Source: Cyclospora cayetanensis
Lineage: Eukaryota > Apicomplexa > Conoidasida > Eucoccidiorida > Eimeriidae
Direction of reading: 5' to 3'
NCBI RefSeq assembly: GCF_002999335.1
Contig: NW_020312121.1
Location: 20,268-84,267, forward strand
Length of the DNA: 64,000 bases
The position numbers and the translations under genes are program-made. A model generated the notes under the pieces. That model had not been told where the DNA came from. It ran no database searches and worked only from the letters and a program-made list of their open reading frames with translations. Positions 46,287-58,693 of this stretch are shown here, in pieces (position 1 is the stretch's first letter; the number at the start of each line of letters is the position of its first letter).

Positions 46287-48782
46287 AGAAACTAGAGGAG
46301 GTCTCTATCTCAAGTCAGCTCTTTTTCTCGACGGACTACAATTGAAGGGGCCTAATGGCAAATAGTGTTGATGCGGGGTTAAGGTTGTAGGGCTGTGGGG
46401 AACGCCCATGTGAACTTGCTCTGCATCCAAATGGGACACGTGAAATAGTGGAATACTGCTTTTTTCCCGTCTAAGCACACCGTATAGGTATCAATTTTTG
46501 CTAAAAATAAACAAAGAGGAATAAAATTATTGTACTCATCCCAATGAAATGGTTCTCTAGTCCCTGGTCAGCCTCCACAAGTCCTCCAGAAATGGACACC
46601 TCCCCGGCGGTACCAGCTACAAGGAAGCGTTTACTAAAGAGCCGCCATTGTAGCTGCTGTTCCTCAATTGATGTGTCGACACTTCAAAGCGAATATTTCT
46701 TCAACATCGTGTTTTTCGTGTTTTCCAGTGTTTTTCGGTAATTAAGGTCCCATATATCCTGTTCAGCTAGTTTTCAGCCCTGAATGACCAGGAGCTTAGC
46801 TGTGCCTCGCTGACAAATTTAAGGTAGACCTCTAATGTACTTAGTGCTTTCTACTTGCCACACCAATGGCGTGAAGGGGTCGGTACGCAGTGATTTCCCG
46901 TGCTCCTGGATGCTAATCCCTTTCCGCCCTTCTTTCTCAGTAGTTGCTGTTACCGAATGCCCCTCCAACCCTTGATTATCTCAAGCATAACAAAAGTCCT
47001 GTGCGGCAATTAGAGACAACAGCGTGTGTCTCGTAGAAGCCAACATCATTCAAATGCTTCTTGTACCCCACAACCCCGCAACGAATCTCCGCAAAAATAT
47101 CCGAGGCAGCCGTTCAGTGAGTCGGACGCAACACCGCTTCTTGTTTGTGCTTTAAACCGCAAAACCGATTGAGCCTTGTGGTCCTCCAGTGGCTCGTGGC
47201 TTCTTAGGCAACAGCCAACCAAACACGTGGAATCTGTAACGCTCCATGCAGTAAGCTAAGTTACACTTGACCATTTTTAACTACATTACTACTACTCTGT
47301 AAGTATTAACAAGCAGCTAAGTAGTTGGCTTGTCTTTGAAATAGTCTGAGTACATCAGCGCACTGTTAGCTTGGTCCACGAAGACAATATCGCATGCATG
47401 TCTGCTGGATGCGATGTGCAACTAGCTGAATATCGAAACTATTGAAAGGATACAGCTAGGCGCACGGCAGCTGTGCCCCTCCCCTCCTGTCGGGAAGTCT
47501 GAGGAGTTCATGCGGCTAAAGGAGAAAAATTTCTTCAGAAAAATCAATAAACATTGAGTCTGGACTTGAGTGTCTTCCTCAGGACACCTTGAATGGAGTG
47601 TTACATTTGTTGCTACCCTATGGCTCGATGTTGCTATTCGTTGATTATCAACCGGCTGTGTGTGCAGTGGGATGCCAGGTGTATCTAAGAGACTTGCCCG
47701 AGCTCGATCAAGTCATTTCTTGTTTAGCAATGTAATCTGTTTGGCAACACGATGGAAGAGGCACATTCTAACGGTGGAAGCTTTCTGAGGCACGATGCCT
47801 GCAGCAGAGGCCGGCCTGCAAGTTGGTATTGGCGCACTTGCTCGACAGCTAGTAGGAAGGCGTGGTTTCTCAGCCGATAAATTGTCTATGGATACGTCGA
47901 TGAAAATATGTCGAGTAGATGAGTACGGCGACCTTATGTTTCGGTGATTGCTCAACGATTTTATCAGCCGGTTGTAGATGTACCGTGAGTTATACCCAGC
48001 AGATGAAGAGAACAGGTGCATTTTGCCGCATGCTTGTTGGATTAAGGCGCACTTTAACGGTAGCTCTACTCCTTTACAGAAAGCTATCTGGCTTCAGAGA
48101 CTGCTACAATTCGGTCCTCTGTACACGCCCTTACTCCTGTGCAAATGCCAAAATCAGCACAATCGCAAGCTTTGGCCGAAATGAGGAAGCTGGAGCAAAG
48201 GAACTTTTCAGTTGATCGGTAGACTAAGAAATATGGAACAGAGCAAGGGAATATATAAAGTGATATGTATAACGAGAAGTGTGAAGCTTGGATGTGCAAC
48301 AGCCACATCATAGACCAACAGATACATCATCCGTGATTTATTCTAGGTCTAACTGGAGTGTCGTGTCACTTGGCCGCAGGGTGAACAGCGTTTTGGTGAT
48401 TCGACAAACGTCAAAGCACTTCGGGCAATAGGATCAAGCGAGCGAGATTCCTGCGTCCTTCGCTGGTAAGGAAGAGGCAAACTAGTGATCAGGACTATGG
48501 ATGTCGGGACTGTGTCAACCCGCCCTATCTTACAGTCTAAAATATACTTAATAAATGAGCCGCAACGAACTCGTACTTCTAAGCAGCCGCAGACAGCACC
48601 CAGCAAATGACTGGCTTGTAGTGTGGGAGATTGGGTCACACAACCCAGTGTTGCAAACGCATGCAAAAAGTCAGAGAGCTTGAACAACGGGACTGAGCGC
48701 AGCGAAAGGAAGCAGCTTGACGAGCCAAAAGGCACCTTATAGAAACGGCAAACTTCCCACGCGGGCTTCGGCGAAATGAAAG
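46287..48782. other. repeat-poor intergenic DNA
   Basis: Only short frames on both strands and no recognisable motif. The promoter of the minus-strand GH27-like gene lies at the left end. The stretch leads into the protease remnant of retroelement copy 2. Confidence 0.55.
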
Positions 48783-50780
48783 ATGCTGCGGAGGATGGAG
48801 CAGCAGTCAGAGATACACTATATGTCACGTGTGCCCCGATACAACTCTACATTTGTGGTCGACAATTCCCAGAGTAACTTGCAAGGGGATGTAGAATGGA
48901 TTTGTCACTCGAGGAAATGGCACAGAAGTGCAGTCTTTCACTCGTGCACTAAGTCCCTTAGGCTCAAGTTTCCTGACGGGCAGCCATACGCACGGATCGG
49001 GAACCTACCGCATATAAATGCCACTTCACCTCAGAAAACGTCATATAATCTCGGTCTTGGACTACCATACTGCTAGGCATTCGATGGATAGTAGGGTGCA
49101 AACCCACATGAGGCCGCAGCTGCAGGCTGGGGAGGCTAATGTGCCAGAGAGTATTAAGGAAAAAGCACCTCCTGCTGTCCTCCAAAAGGGTGCGTTCTTC
49201 TATGTTGGCGCGGTGAAGTCGGTACCTCAACAATATTAGAGGGGCCTTACATACGCTCGGTTCGGCAGCGCACAATTAAAAATCGGTTTCTCGCGCATAC
49301 CACGCCTAATGACTCTGAAACCGGTTTCAGAAAAGCATCAGGCAAAAGCTTCATCTAAGGAGCAGCAAGAGAGGGCCAATATCAAGGGGGTGACTGCGGA
49401 TGTGCTAACTGATGACAAGCTGCCAGCACAGTGGCCAAATGCTGGTCATCTAGCGCATCGTATTCGACCAATATCCGGCTCGGCCCCAAGCTATTTTGTA
49501 CGATATCAAAGCATCCACAGCTTGAAGAGACGATTGGGCGGCAGACGGATCCTTTGTTGAAGAATTCAGAATGCAGGAATCGAAAAGCCCTTTTAGGCAT
49601 AAAACCGTGTTGTTGCTCCCCAAAAGGTTAAAGATGGTGCATGCGCGTTGATTTTAAGCCTCTGCATAAGACACCTCTGACACGCAAATTCCTGATAGCT
49701 CATATTGGCAAATCGTTTGACACTGTACACGTATAAGTAGTACACCTGGCATGTGATATCACAAACGCTTTCTTACAAACCCTTATTCATCCTTGCAACG
49801 CGCATACAACGGTGTTCCACATTTGCAATAGCAAACAAATATCCTTCCATGCCCATTGACCTTGTAGTTTCGGTTGTCGAGCTGCAGCGTCAAACTATAT
49901 CGAGACTATTGTAAGGCTAGCAACGGGGGGTGGATGGCTGTCTCCGAGGACGGCATTTTAGTCTTTGGCCAAAACGTCTACGAGCAGCCACATCGCCTGC
50001 GACGTGCTCTTCAGCTGTTCTGGATCACGCAGCAGTATCTGACGGCCAATAATTGTTTTGATTTTGAAAGAAATAAATGTACTTTGGCGCTTCGATGGCT
50101 TGGCTTCAGGAATTACTCGACATACGGCAACATTAAGAGCAAACAAAGTGTAACCTTTACATAAACGAACGAGGGACTTTAAAATTATGACGAAATTTCA
50201 TTTCTGTATCCAGTCACATAGCTGCTTCTTTCACTGATCCACTGAGAGAAATCACAGTCAATCGCCTCGGCAGAATTGGATGATGCCTCACCAAGGGCTC
50301 CATTAGCCGCCTTGCACATCCTTCGCCACGATCCTCTGCCTGGGTATGAGAGTCATATCTATTTCCAAACCGGTGTTATTGCCGTAACGGTGGGTGAATT
50401 ACTCTTTCAATAGCCTATGGGGTCACCAAAAGACCAGAGATTATTGCTTATAGCTCTTCGCTTACCGAACGCGAGCAGCGGTATCGAGTGCGGGAAACTA
50501 AACTTTCTACGGTGTGGTGGTGCGTGAACCGTTACTGACACTAATGTGGGCGACAACTTACTGCCCAGACCGACCATCAGTTTTGCTATACCTTACGAAG
50601 AGTTTTCAGGATATGGCCAATCCTACATCTGCTCGATGGCTTGGAAACCTGGCACACGTTTTTCCAGTGTAGATATCTCCAATGCGGTGGGTGGCGCGCA
50701 CACGCGAAGCCCCAGCAATTCCCTAGCGCAACCGCTTATGTCTGTGACGGTTTGCATTTTAAATAAAATCGTTTGAGCCT
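48783..50780 (+). mobile_element. decayed Ty3/gypsy-like retroelement, copy 2: PR-RT-RH
   Basis: Plus-strand pol remnants in canonical order, broken by stops and frame changes. A retropepsin-like block at 48783-49076 has TFVVDNSQSN where D-S/T-G is expected, and ends NLGLGLPYC, recalling the usual V-I-L-G-x-x-W/F. The RT leader is at 49395-49560 (HRIRPISGSAPSYFVRYQ) and the RT core at 49634-49733 (RVDFKPLHKTPLTRKFLIAH). The post-catalytic RT part at 49930-50110 reads SEDGILVFGQNVYEQ, where the family has YxDDILVFS. RNase H is at about 50365-50650 (IAYSSSLTEREQRYRVRE, then TAQTDHQF). The RH-IN linker ends near RSPSNSLAQ at 50710. Leader residues match copy 1 (LPADWP versus LPAQWP; GSAPGYV versus GSAPSYF), so the two belong to one family. 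I found no integrase core or LTRs. Confidence 0.75.
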
Positions 50781-53260
50781 GAGGTTTTGACACCTATGCG
50801 TACGCTACCACTGCCAAGCTCCAGAATGGCAAAAGAGTGAAGCACTGCCACAAAAAGATAGCGTTCATGGTTCAACATGAAGAGGGAACCACGTTCCTTG
50901 TGCACTGCAAAATTTTAAAAACGTGTGCACTTTTGCGCAGAGCACACGATATTACTCTTTTGGCCCAAGGTGGAATTCACATTGCAGTCCAGAAGCTCTA
51001 AGGCTCCTTTTAGTGGCCGGGCATGCGTCCCGCAGCAGCGGGATGTGCTCCGTCAAGCCCGGAATCTCGGCATCTAAAGCTACGAAATTCTCCTAACGCG
51101 GCGCTTGGCATAGACTCATAATTCATAGAAGGATTTGGACTACTCTGACGGTGGACGTAATTGTTTGACTGGTAAAGGCTAAGGGTTAGGATAGTCTACT
51201 TCATTGACGCCAGACTCAGCAAATATGCCCACTTATCCCTTGCTCCGATAAAGTCACAGCTCAGGAGGTTGTTAATGCTGTGAATTTATGGCTGAAAGAT
51301 TCACAGATTCCCCAGGAGTGAAATTGCGTATGGGAATCCAACGTTCGTTGGTGCGTTCCGGCGTCCCCGTATGACCCACCTATACATTGATCGCAATATG
51401 ATCGCTGCGAACCACCCCCAGGCAGATTAGTACACAGCGCAAGGGAACCACTCTTTCGCAGTACTTAAGACTCCATGCCCACGAATGTCCGATTGTTTGG
51501 CCTGCTTTTCTTCCATATGCTAAGCAGGCTTACAGCATGATAGTGCACTCGTCTACCCGTTGCTCCCCCGCATTTCTGGTCTCCACAAGGAGCCATCATC
51601 ATATGTGGGCCTGGACCTTGTGGTCTGAGGTCAGCAGCCAATCTTAGTAGCGAAGGGTACTCAGAGAGCAGCTGGCTAGTACACGCGAATATGTGCACAA
51701 GGCTCAGCAGTCAGAAGCCAGTACATGATAAGCGGCGGTCACATACATGTTTCCTGGATAGCTGATTAACTTAGCAGGCGTTTAAGAGGTGGAGGAGATG
51801 GTGAGCAGACGAAGAAACTTGCTGCCAGGTGGCTAGAAGCATTTGCTATCTTCTCGCGATTTGAAACTGATTTTGGTGGGATTCCTCAGAGGTTGATGGT
51901 GATGCAGAGATGTCAGTATTGGATTCCTGATAAACCCTTGAAGCGCCACAAGCGTAGCCACGCAGTGAGTGACGCCTTTACAGATGGACGACCCACAGGC
52001 AGCGGTGAAATGCTGGACAGTAGGACTATTGAGCGCCGATGGCACACTAAACGCGTTTATCGTGAAATGGGATAGTAGAGTCTAATAGTGGGTTTGTCTG
52101 TTCGTATATACTACTTATTGCCGAGTACTGTATTTAGATCAACACAGACCCATTGTGTGCACGTGCACTCCGTACTATGTGCAACTAGTCGTGAAAGCTG
52201 AAGTGACTAGAGGATGTAGCAACACATATCCTAGCTGCCGCTTTTCTTTTCTCAAGAATCCAAAGGGGTGGGCAGGGAAAGGAGGAAGTTATTTTGAGGA
52301 AGAATCGATAATTTTGTCAAGTTTGTACTGAGTCTGGAATAAAGCGTCTATCTGCGGAGCCCTTAGATCGGCTTTCACCTTCTTTGACCTATCTCTTATG
52401 GTGACGTGTCTCCCTGCTCGCACCACTCAGGGGACCGGCGTGGGAAGTGGTAGAGGTAAGGTTGACGTCGTTCAATCATCTACACACGCGAAGCATTCAC
52501 AGCTAGTTGCACATAGCAGCTGGCGCACATGCACACGGCATTGCGTCTTGTTGAGTCGAGCAATCATTAGTCTGCAAGATGTTGCGAGGATGTACGAACA
52601 GACAAATCCATTATTAAATCTATTTCTAATTCTTGATTGAAGACAACTAGTGTGCTAGAGAATAGCGAAGCGTAGCTTAGCCCGTTACTGCACGTGCTTC
52701 ATCCTATTTTGACGAGCCAAAGTTCTTGGAGTTCGTAACCTCCCCAGCATCCCCTCCTTGGTTAAAGCGAGGTAAAATAATAAAACTGAGAAGGACGGAA
52801 GTATTAATGCGTACTCGCGGGTGACCATGCAGCGGCCTCAACAAAAGAAAACAAATGAACTGTGTCACTGCCGCGCAGTATTTGAAGACGTGAATCGACT
52901 CATGAAATAGCAAACTGTCGATCTGGCTTCGCCTCTGCACAGCACAGTGAAGCACAGATCGAGAAGGCTTCAGAGAGTTCTCAAGAAGCGCTTTGCGGCA
53001 TGATCAGTGATCTCCCAAGCGTCATCCAAGCAGCCAAGTGACGCTGCTATTACTGGCACAGAGGGGCGGTCAGCAGGCTTCAGGGGGTTGACAGGCAGGG
53101 ATTCTTTGGAGCGCATGAACCAATGCGGAGCAGCGGCTCTGTCCCGTCGATGCTGGCGTTCTCCAACGAATCCTGTACAGCAACGACCAACCCACACATG
53201 GGGCCTGTACGCTAGTGCAACGGCACAACCCCGCACACACCTCCAACGTCGAGCACAAAT
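50781..53260. other. repeat-poor intergenic DNA right of retroelement copy 2
   Basis: Integrase and 3' LTR of copy 2 would be expected here but I could not recognise either. Short frames only. It ends at the stop of the SNF2 gene, where triplet repeats reappear. Confidence 0.45.
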
Positions 53261-55980
53261 TCACCAGCTAAAACATGAGACCGATATGCAATGCGGAGAG
53301 AAAAGGCGAGACGGCCAGACATCCAAGAAGGGAAAAAAAGTCTCATAGAAGGCGGTGTGTACTCTGAGAATTGCAGCCTGAAGAATCTCCGAGTTCCCTC
53401 CAAATGCACTGTCCAAATCCAACTTGCGCTGACAGCACTGGGCACCGCATCAGGAAGACAATACAAGTAGACCAGATATCCTCTTTCCTTGAATGCTACT
53501 GCTTATCAGCAGCCACAACGGCTTTCGAATGTTCCCTTGCAATACGCATCGCTACCGTCCGTTGGTGTAAAAATCTGCATTGGACGAGAACCCTTTCTAG
53601 CACTTATTCCCACTGTGCAGAACTCCATAGAGCCCTAAGCTCAGCAGTCACGCGTCGAGGACCCCATGACACCCTGAGTCTCAACAAGCGAGGTTCACCT
53701 TGAGAATAGATTCCTCGACTGTGCCGCGGCAGCAGAGGCGATACACTGTAACTTCGTGCGTTTGACCAAGTCGATGCACTCTGTCCTCGGCCTGTCTATC
53801 ATTCTGAGGATTCCAGTCCTGAAAGAACCCCGTCCAGCAGGCAAAGACCTCCGGCGTAAGCAGCTGCTTTGGAAAAGGCAGCTCTTATAAAATCATGAAA
53901 CCATCCAACACAACAGAGCATTTCCGAGACTCAGCACTCCCTCCCCCCCTCCCGTCCGCCCTATTTCTCCCAAGCCTCCCGTGAGGATGGTAAAACAGCG
54001 TCCAGTGACGCAGTACGCTTCAGGCAAAAGAAGGATGATCTGCAGTCGTTGCAGACTGACGCGGTTCGGAACAAACAACAGCACTCACACAGACTTCGGC
54101 ACACGGCTGAGGTGCTGTTGCTTTCTGAACAAGGCCTTACCTGGTCCAGGAGGATCACCGTGCGCGCGGCTGTCAAGTTTAGCCCCTGTCCTCCAGCCTT
54201 GGTGGAGAGGAGAAAGGCTGTGCACTCTTCTGTCTGATTGAAGCCATCAACAAGACGCTGTCGCTCCTCGACAACGGTCGATCCGTCCAGACGGCAGAAG
54301 CGCAACGTGGGCATATGCAGTTGCAAAGCCTCCTCTACAACGTCCAGGAAAGTTGTGAATTGACTAAAGAGCAAGGCCTTCTCGCCCCGACTCTGAACCT
54401 CGGCTAACAGCTCAAATGCCTTTCTGCAAACAGGTAGTCGGCACGGTTGCACATAGCGAGCACGCGTTGGCGTTCTCTTCACACGAAGGCCAGCAGGAGC
54501 CTCCAGTGGAAATAGTAGCGGAAAGACGAAACAGAGGAGCGACACAGAGCAAGAAAGAAGGTTTTGCACTCAGCTACACCGCAAGATGAGCGGGCAACCG
54601 GCTGGCTAGAAAGCGATTTCGCGGGGGGAAAGGGGAGGGGGGAAGCGCCTTTTTGTAGTACCTCAGTTTCGTGCTTTCCAGGAAGGCGTCCGCGGGGAGA
54701 GCCAAGTCGGCGAGCTTCATGTCTCCCTGCTCCGCTAACAGGCGAATCCCCTACGCCAGCCATTGCACACGCCTTACATAAACCCCCCCTGGCACCGCCA
54801 CTCCTCTGCTGCCCCCTGAAGTATAGCGGCAAGCGCTTCCAGAAGTCTCCTTGTTGTAACCCTGGATAAAAAGAATCTCTTCTATACGGAGCTGTTGTTC
54901 GAAAGCTACCCTGCCTACCTGATGTATTTCATAGTCGCTCCAGTTGTCGAACTCCGCGCGAATCTTTTCAATCGAATTCCCCTTAAATCCGTCCACGTGG
55001 AATGCGTAGTGCCGTGCCATGCGCTGCATACCCCAACAAAATACGCCCACATTTATGACGACGCCCTCCCCCCCTATACACCGCATACGCCAACCCTCGC
55101 AAAAAAAATGTCGCCACTTATCCGCCCACTCCCCCCCGCCCTCAAAAATATGCTCACACCCTCACGAACACATCGCACAAGAGAAGGCCGCCAATGCTCC
55201 TACAACCACCAATGGCAACAACTGCGCATTGCGGCGCTAACCACGTACATCCTTCTGCTCCGAGGTAAAGCGACCCTGCATCAACAGCGAATGATTGCAT
55301 ATCCGACGGAGGCGAAACAGCATACTGCTGACGAACCGTTTGCCGCCGGCTTCTGCAGCCACACCCCAAGCACGCAGTTCCTTAAACCAGTGACAAAGAA
55401 AAGACGCAAGAAGAGATGCATCGAAGACTCCACAAAACACATAAATCCATCCAGATGGCGCACACAGACGCATAGACGCTCTCTCTCTTTCTCTTTCTCT
55501 CTTTCTCTCTATGAAAGGGCCTCATTGTGAGTTGTAAGAGGCCACCTGTCCAACTGCCTCTGGAGGCTCAATGCCGCTAGCACCTACCCGGTTCTTTAAC
55601 TTCACCCCCAGCCTCCTGAGCACATGGCCTACCGGGGACTGTCTTGTGTGCCCTTTCGTCAGTAGTGGCGGGAACGGCTTCCTCTTCTCCCGCAAAGGCT
55701 TGGGTAAGCCTCCTGAGAGACATAGCCAGGTCAGATTCGTGCTGTCGGATCTCCCTTAAGTACAGGCTTTTCTGGGTGCCGTCAAGTTCGCAACGCAGCA
55801 CGATGTTTGTCTTCCTGGGCAGTTCCTGCATGACTTCGCTCTTCAGCCGGCGCAGAATGAAAGGCGATAACACGCGCTGAAGACAAGTTACATCTGCAGG
55901 GAGGCCTCCTCCTTCTCCCTGAGAAGCCGCGTCGCCTCCCCTTGACGCCAATGTCTCAAAGGCCTTGCTCAAGAACCCCT

Positions 55981-56029
<49 letters not shown>

Positions 56030-58693
56030 GCCGCCGCCGCCTTTGAGATCGTCCTTCGAAGGGCCTGTTTTCTCCGATGATTCAGACTGCTGCTGCTCCT
56101 TCTCACTGCTCATGCCGCCGCAATAGGACCCTGCATCTTCTCCAGATGGCGCAGCAGTGTCAGCCTGAGCCGGCTGCCCCTCCGCTTGCCGAACTTCTTG
56201 CGCCTTCACCCTCGCCTTGCTCTGGCAAGCGCGCTGCCGCTGTGCCTGCCTCTCGAACGCTGTGAGGGCAAGATCCAGAGACTCGGCGTCGAAAACAGCA
56301 GGCATCAGAAACAAAAGCAGATTCCTCAATTCGACGGTTCTGTTTTGGATGGGCGACCTGCGAGCCACAGAACACGCAGGCGACACACAGCAGCAGCTTG
56401 GCTCGTCCACGCAGGCAGTGAAGGCTTTCCCTTTGTGCGTCTAAATAATCACAACAAGAAGACAGCAGCCAACCCTAAATGACTTTCAGCCCGTCTCCCC
56501 GCTGCTCCTCGCTGTAAGGAGAGAATCACACTGCCCCGCCTTGGCTTCAAAACGCGGCACAAGTTACCCCGTGAGAAGAATGCGCCGTTCGCAGCGAGCC
56601 ATCTTGTTGATATTCTTGTACACCTGCGAGTCTTTATTTTTTAAGGCGTGCGCCTCGTCCACCACCAGATAGGCAAACGGTCTGAGCTGGCGGAGATACT
56701 GGACATCCCACTTGTTGGAGAGGGAGTTCACCGAGGCTACAAGCACGCGAAAGGGCTTGGAGCCTTGCAGCGACTCAATGCAATCCAAAGCGATACTCCG
56801 CCGCTCCGATTGCTTCCCCGCATATTTCACAACGCGGCCAGACAAGTGAGGGGCCCACATAGCGAGCTCGCGCACCCAGTTGTCTACAAGCGACGCTGGA
56901 GCCGCCACGAGAGTCGGCGTCGAAAGCAAGCCGCTAGAGTAGGCGTAATTGAAAAACACGCACGTCTGCGCGGTCTTCCCCTGCAGAAGCACACACACGC
57001 ATCAACAACAAGGTTTCTCCCACACGGCCGTGTGACGAGAACGCGCAGCGGCAGCCGTTCCATATCTCTATACATACACATATATCTCTTTCTCTATCTC
57101 TCGATAATCCTCTGCAAAACGCCATGCCCTGCGTGCCGCGGCACAAGAGCTGGGAAGAAGCCTCTCGCGAGAAGCGGCCAAATGCTTCTCAGCTCCTACT
57201 GGAGCAACCCACGCAGGCACTCAAGAGGAGAGATGCCTACTGCACGAACACTTCTCGAGAACGACGACACACACACTGACACACACACACTGACGCACAC
57301 ACAATGACGCACACACACTGACACACACACACACACTGACAAGGCACAGAAGCCGCGAAACTGACAGACGCGCCTCTCTACTGGCGTCATCGCTACCGTC
57401 CAGCCTTGGCCCAACTCTCGAAAGGCGCAAGCGCCGGAAGCAGCAGCAGCACGCAAAAAACAAGGATGGAGACTTTCTCTGTCTACGACCACCTACCAAG
57501 CCCATCTCATCCGCGAGTATTCCGTTCCTGTCCGCCTTATGCATTGCAGCCAGCCAATGAACCCCACACTTTTGATAGTCCTTCAGCCTTCGCCAGCCCT
57601 CCCCGCAGTGCTGCTGAAGTGCCTCAGGGATGCACAGCGACGCGCTGCAGTGGCAACGGCCTTCGCCTATTTGACGCCGAACATGTTCTCTGCCCTCTGC
57701 AGAGGGACCTCCTAGCTCCTCTACAAGCAGGTTCGTCATTGCCTCTGACTCTTGGAGACAAAGCTGCAAAGCGTCTAATGACTCGTCATCGCTGTCGGAT
57801 TCCTCACTCTCGCTATCGGTGCTGTTGCTGCGGCAGGCGCTCCGCCCGCTGCTGGAGAGCCGCGTGCTGCCGCTCACCGAGACTTGCTGTGGAGGGACGG
57901 AAGAAGACTCTGAATCGCTGCTTGCAGCACCACAAGCGGCCACTCCCCCCCGCAACAGCTTCCGCTTCTTCACCACGGGCTCGGCCCGCTGTTGCTCTTG
58001 CTGTTGCTGTTGTTGCTCGCCAGCCGTAGCAGCAGCGCTAGACCTAACGGCAGCAGCCACGGGCTGCTTCCCAGCGCCACCACACGACTTACTGCTGCCA
58101 CTGCTGCAATTCCTGCTGTGGCTCGTGCTGCAGTACCTCTCCAGGCTCCCGCTTCCGAAAGAGAGCCAGCCGGATCGCCTACCTCCCTTGTCGTGTAGAG
58201 ACGCTAGACGCACAGGGGGAGATCCTGGCTGCTCAGAAGCTGCATCCGTCCCGACCGGACACCCCTGACCACCAGACGGAGTACCTCCTACTGAAGACGC
58301 TTCGCAATCTGCGGAAGCCATGGCCTTTGAGCGAGAGGCGGCCACCTGTGCAGCTGCGACTTCAGACGCAGGAGCGAGGGTTCCTCCCACGCCTGACTCT
58401 GCAGGCACTCCTTCCTCCGAGGAACCCTCGACGCACCGAGCTTGCGGCACACTGGGGAGGGAGCTGCTGCCTCTAGAGGCCGTCCTGTAAGCGAATCGCC
58501 TCCAATCAATGCACTCAACTGGCATTACAGTGGTGCTACTAACAGAGAGAGCACCCAATGAGCGATGAAGCAACACAACACGCCCACTTGAGCCGGAAGT
58601 TGCCCGCCGCAGAATTGGATGTGCAGCGAATTGCGGCGGCGAGGCACAGAAACAATCACCAGACAAACGTGTTCCGAGCTGTACACCAAACAA
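53261..58693 (-). CDS. SNF2-family chromatin-remodelling ATPase, 9 exons
   Basis: ATP-driven DNA translocase that slides or evicts nucleosomes; nuclear. Minus-strand exons 58693-57497, 56980-56568, 56357-55588, 55352-55249, 55023-54919, 54750-54662, 54423-54141, 53818-53699 and 53437-53261 all close in phase (1,085 residues). The first exon is Ser/Gln/Ala-rich with an acidic stretch ([11 protein letters not shown]) and ends in [10 protein letters not shown]...ILADEMGL. The second begins with the P-loop GKT (about 400-402) and holds [12 protein letters not shown] and the DEAH box [11 protein letters not shown] (about 507). Then come LLTGSPIQN, ERRLKSEV-type [14 protein letters not shown], the RICNHSLL helix, [26 protein letters not shown] and DRVHRLGQ (about 1000-1006). 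A Gly/Ser run sits between motifs III and IV. The segment before motif IV ([17 protein letters not shown]) recalls the Etl1/Fun30/SMARCAD1 branch; no CUE, bromo- or SANT domain is seen. The start Met is uncertain. Confidence 0.9.
55475..55513. repeat. CT-rich microsatellite in SNF2 gene intron
   Basis: CTCTCTTTCTC-type run inside the intron 55353-55587 of the minus-strand SNF2 gene. Confidence 0.8.
55985..56041 (-). repeat. (CTG/CAG)n then (CCG)n triplet repeat coding Ser and Gly
   Basis: About 14-15 uninterrupted GCT triplets followed by about four CCG triplets on the plus strand. Read on the minus strand in frame they give a Gly run followed by a Ser run within the SNF2 ATPase, between helicase motifs III and IV. 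Confidence 0.95.
57265..57337. repeat. interrupted (AC)n microsatellite
   Basis: ACACAC blocks separated by CTGAC or TGACGC interruptions, in the first intron (56981-57496) of the SNF2 gene; a nearby AT/CT-rich simple run lies at 57060-57105. Confidence 0.85.

Noticed and set aside
56648..57307. 219-codon plus-strand frame
   Set aside because: Antisense to the SNF2 DEAH-box exon and its microsatellite intron.
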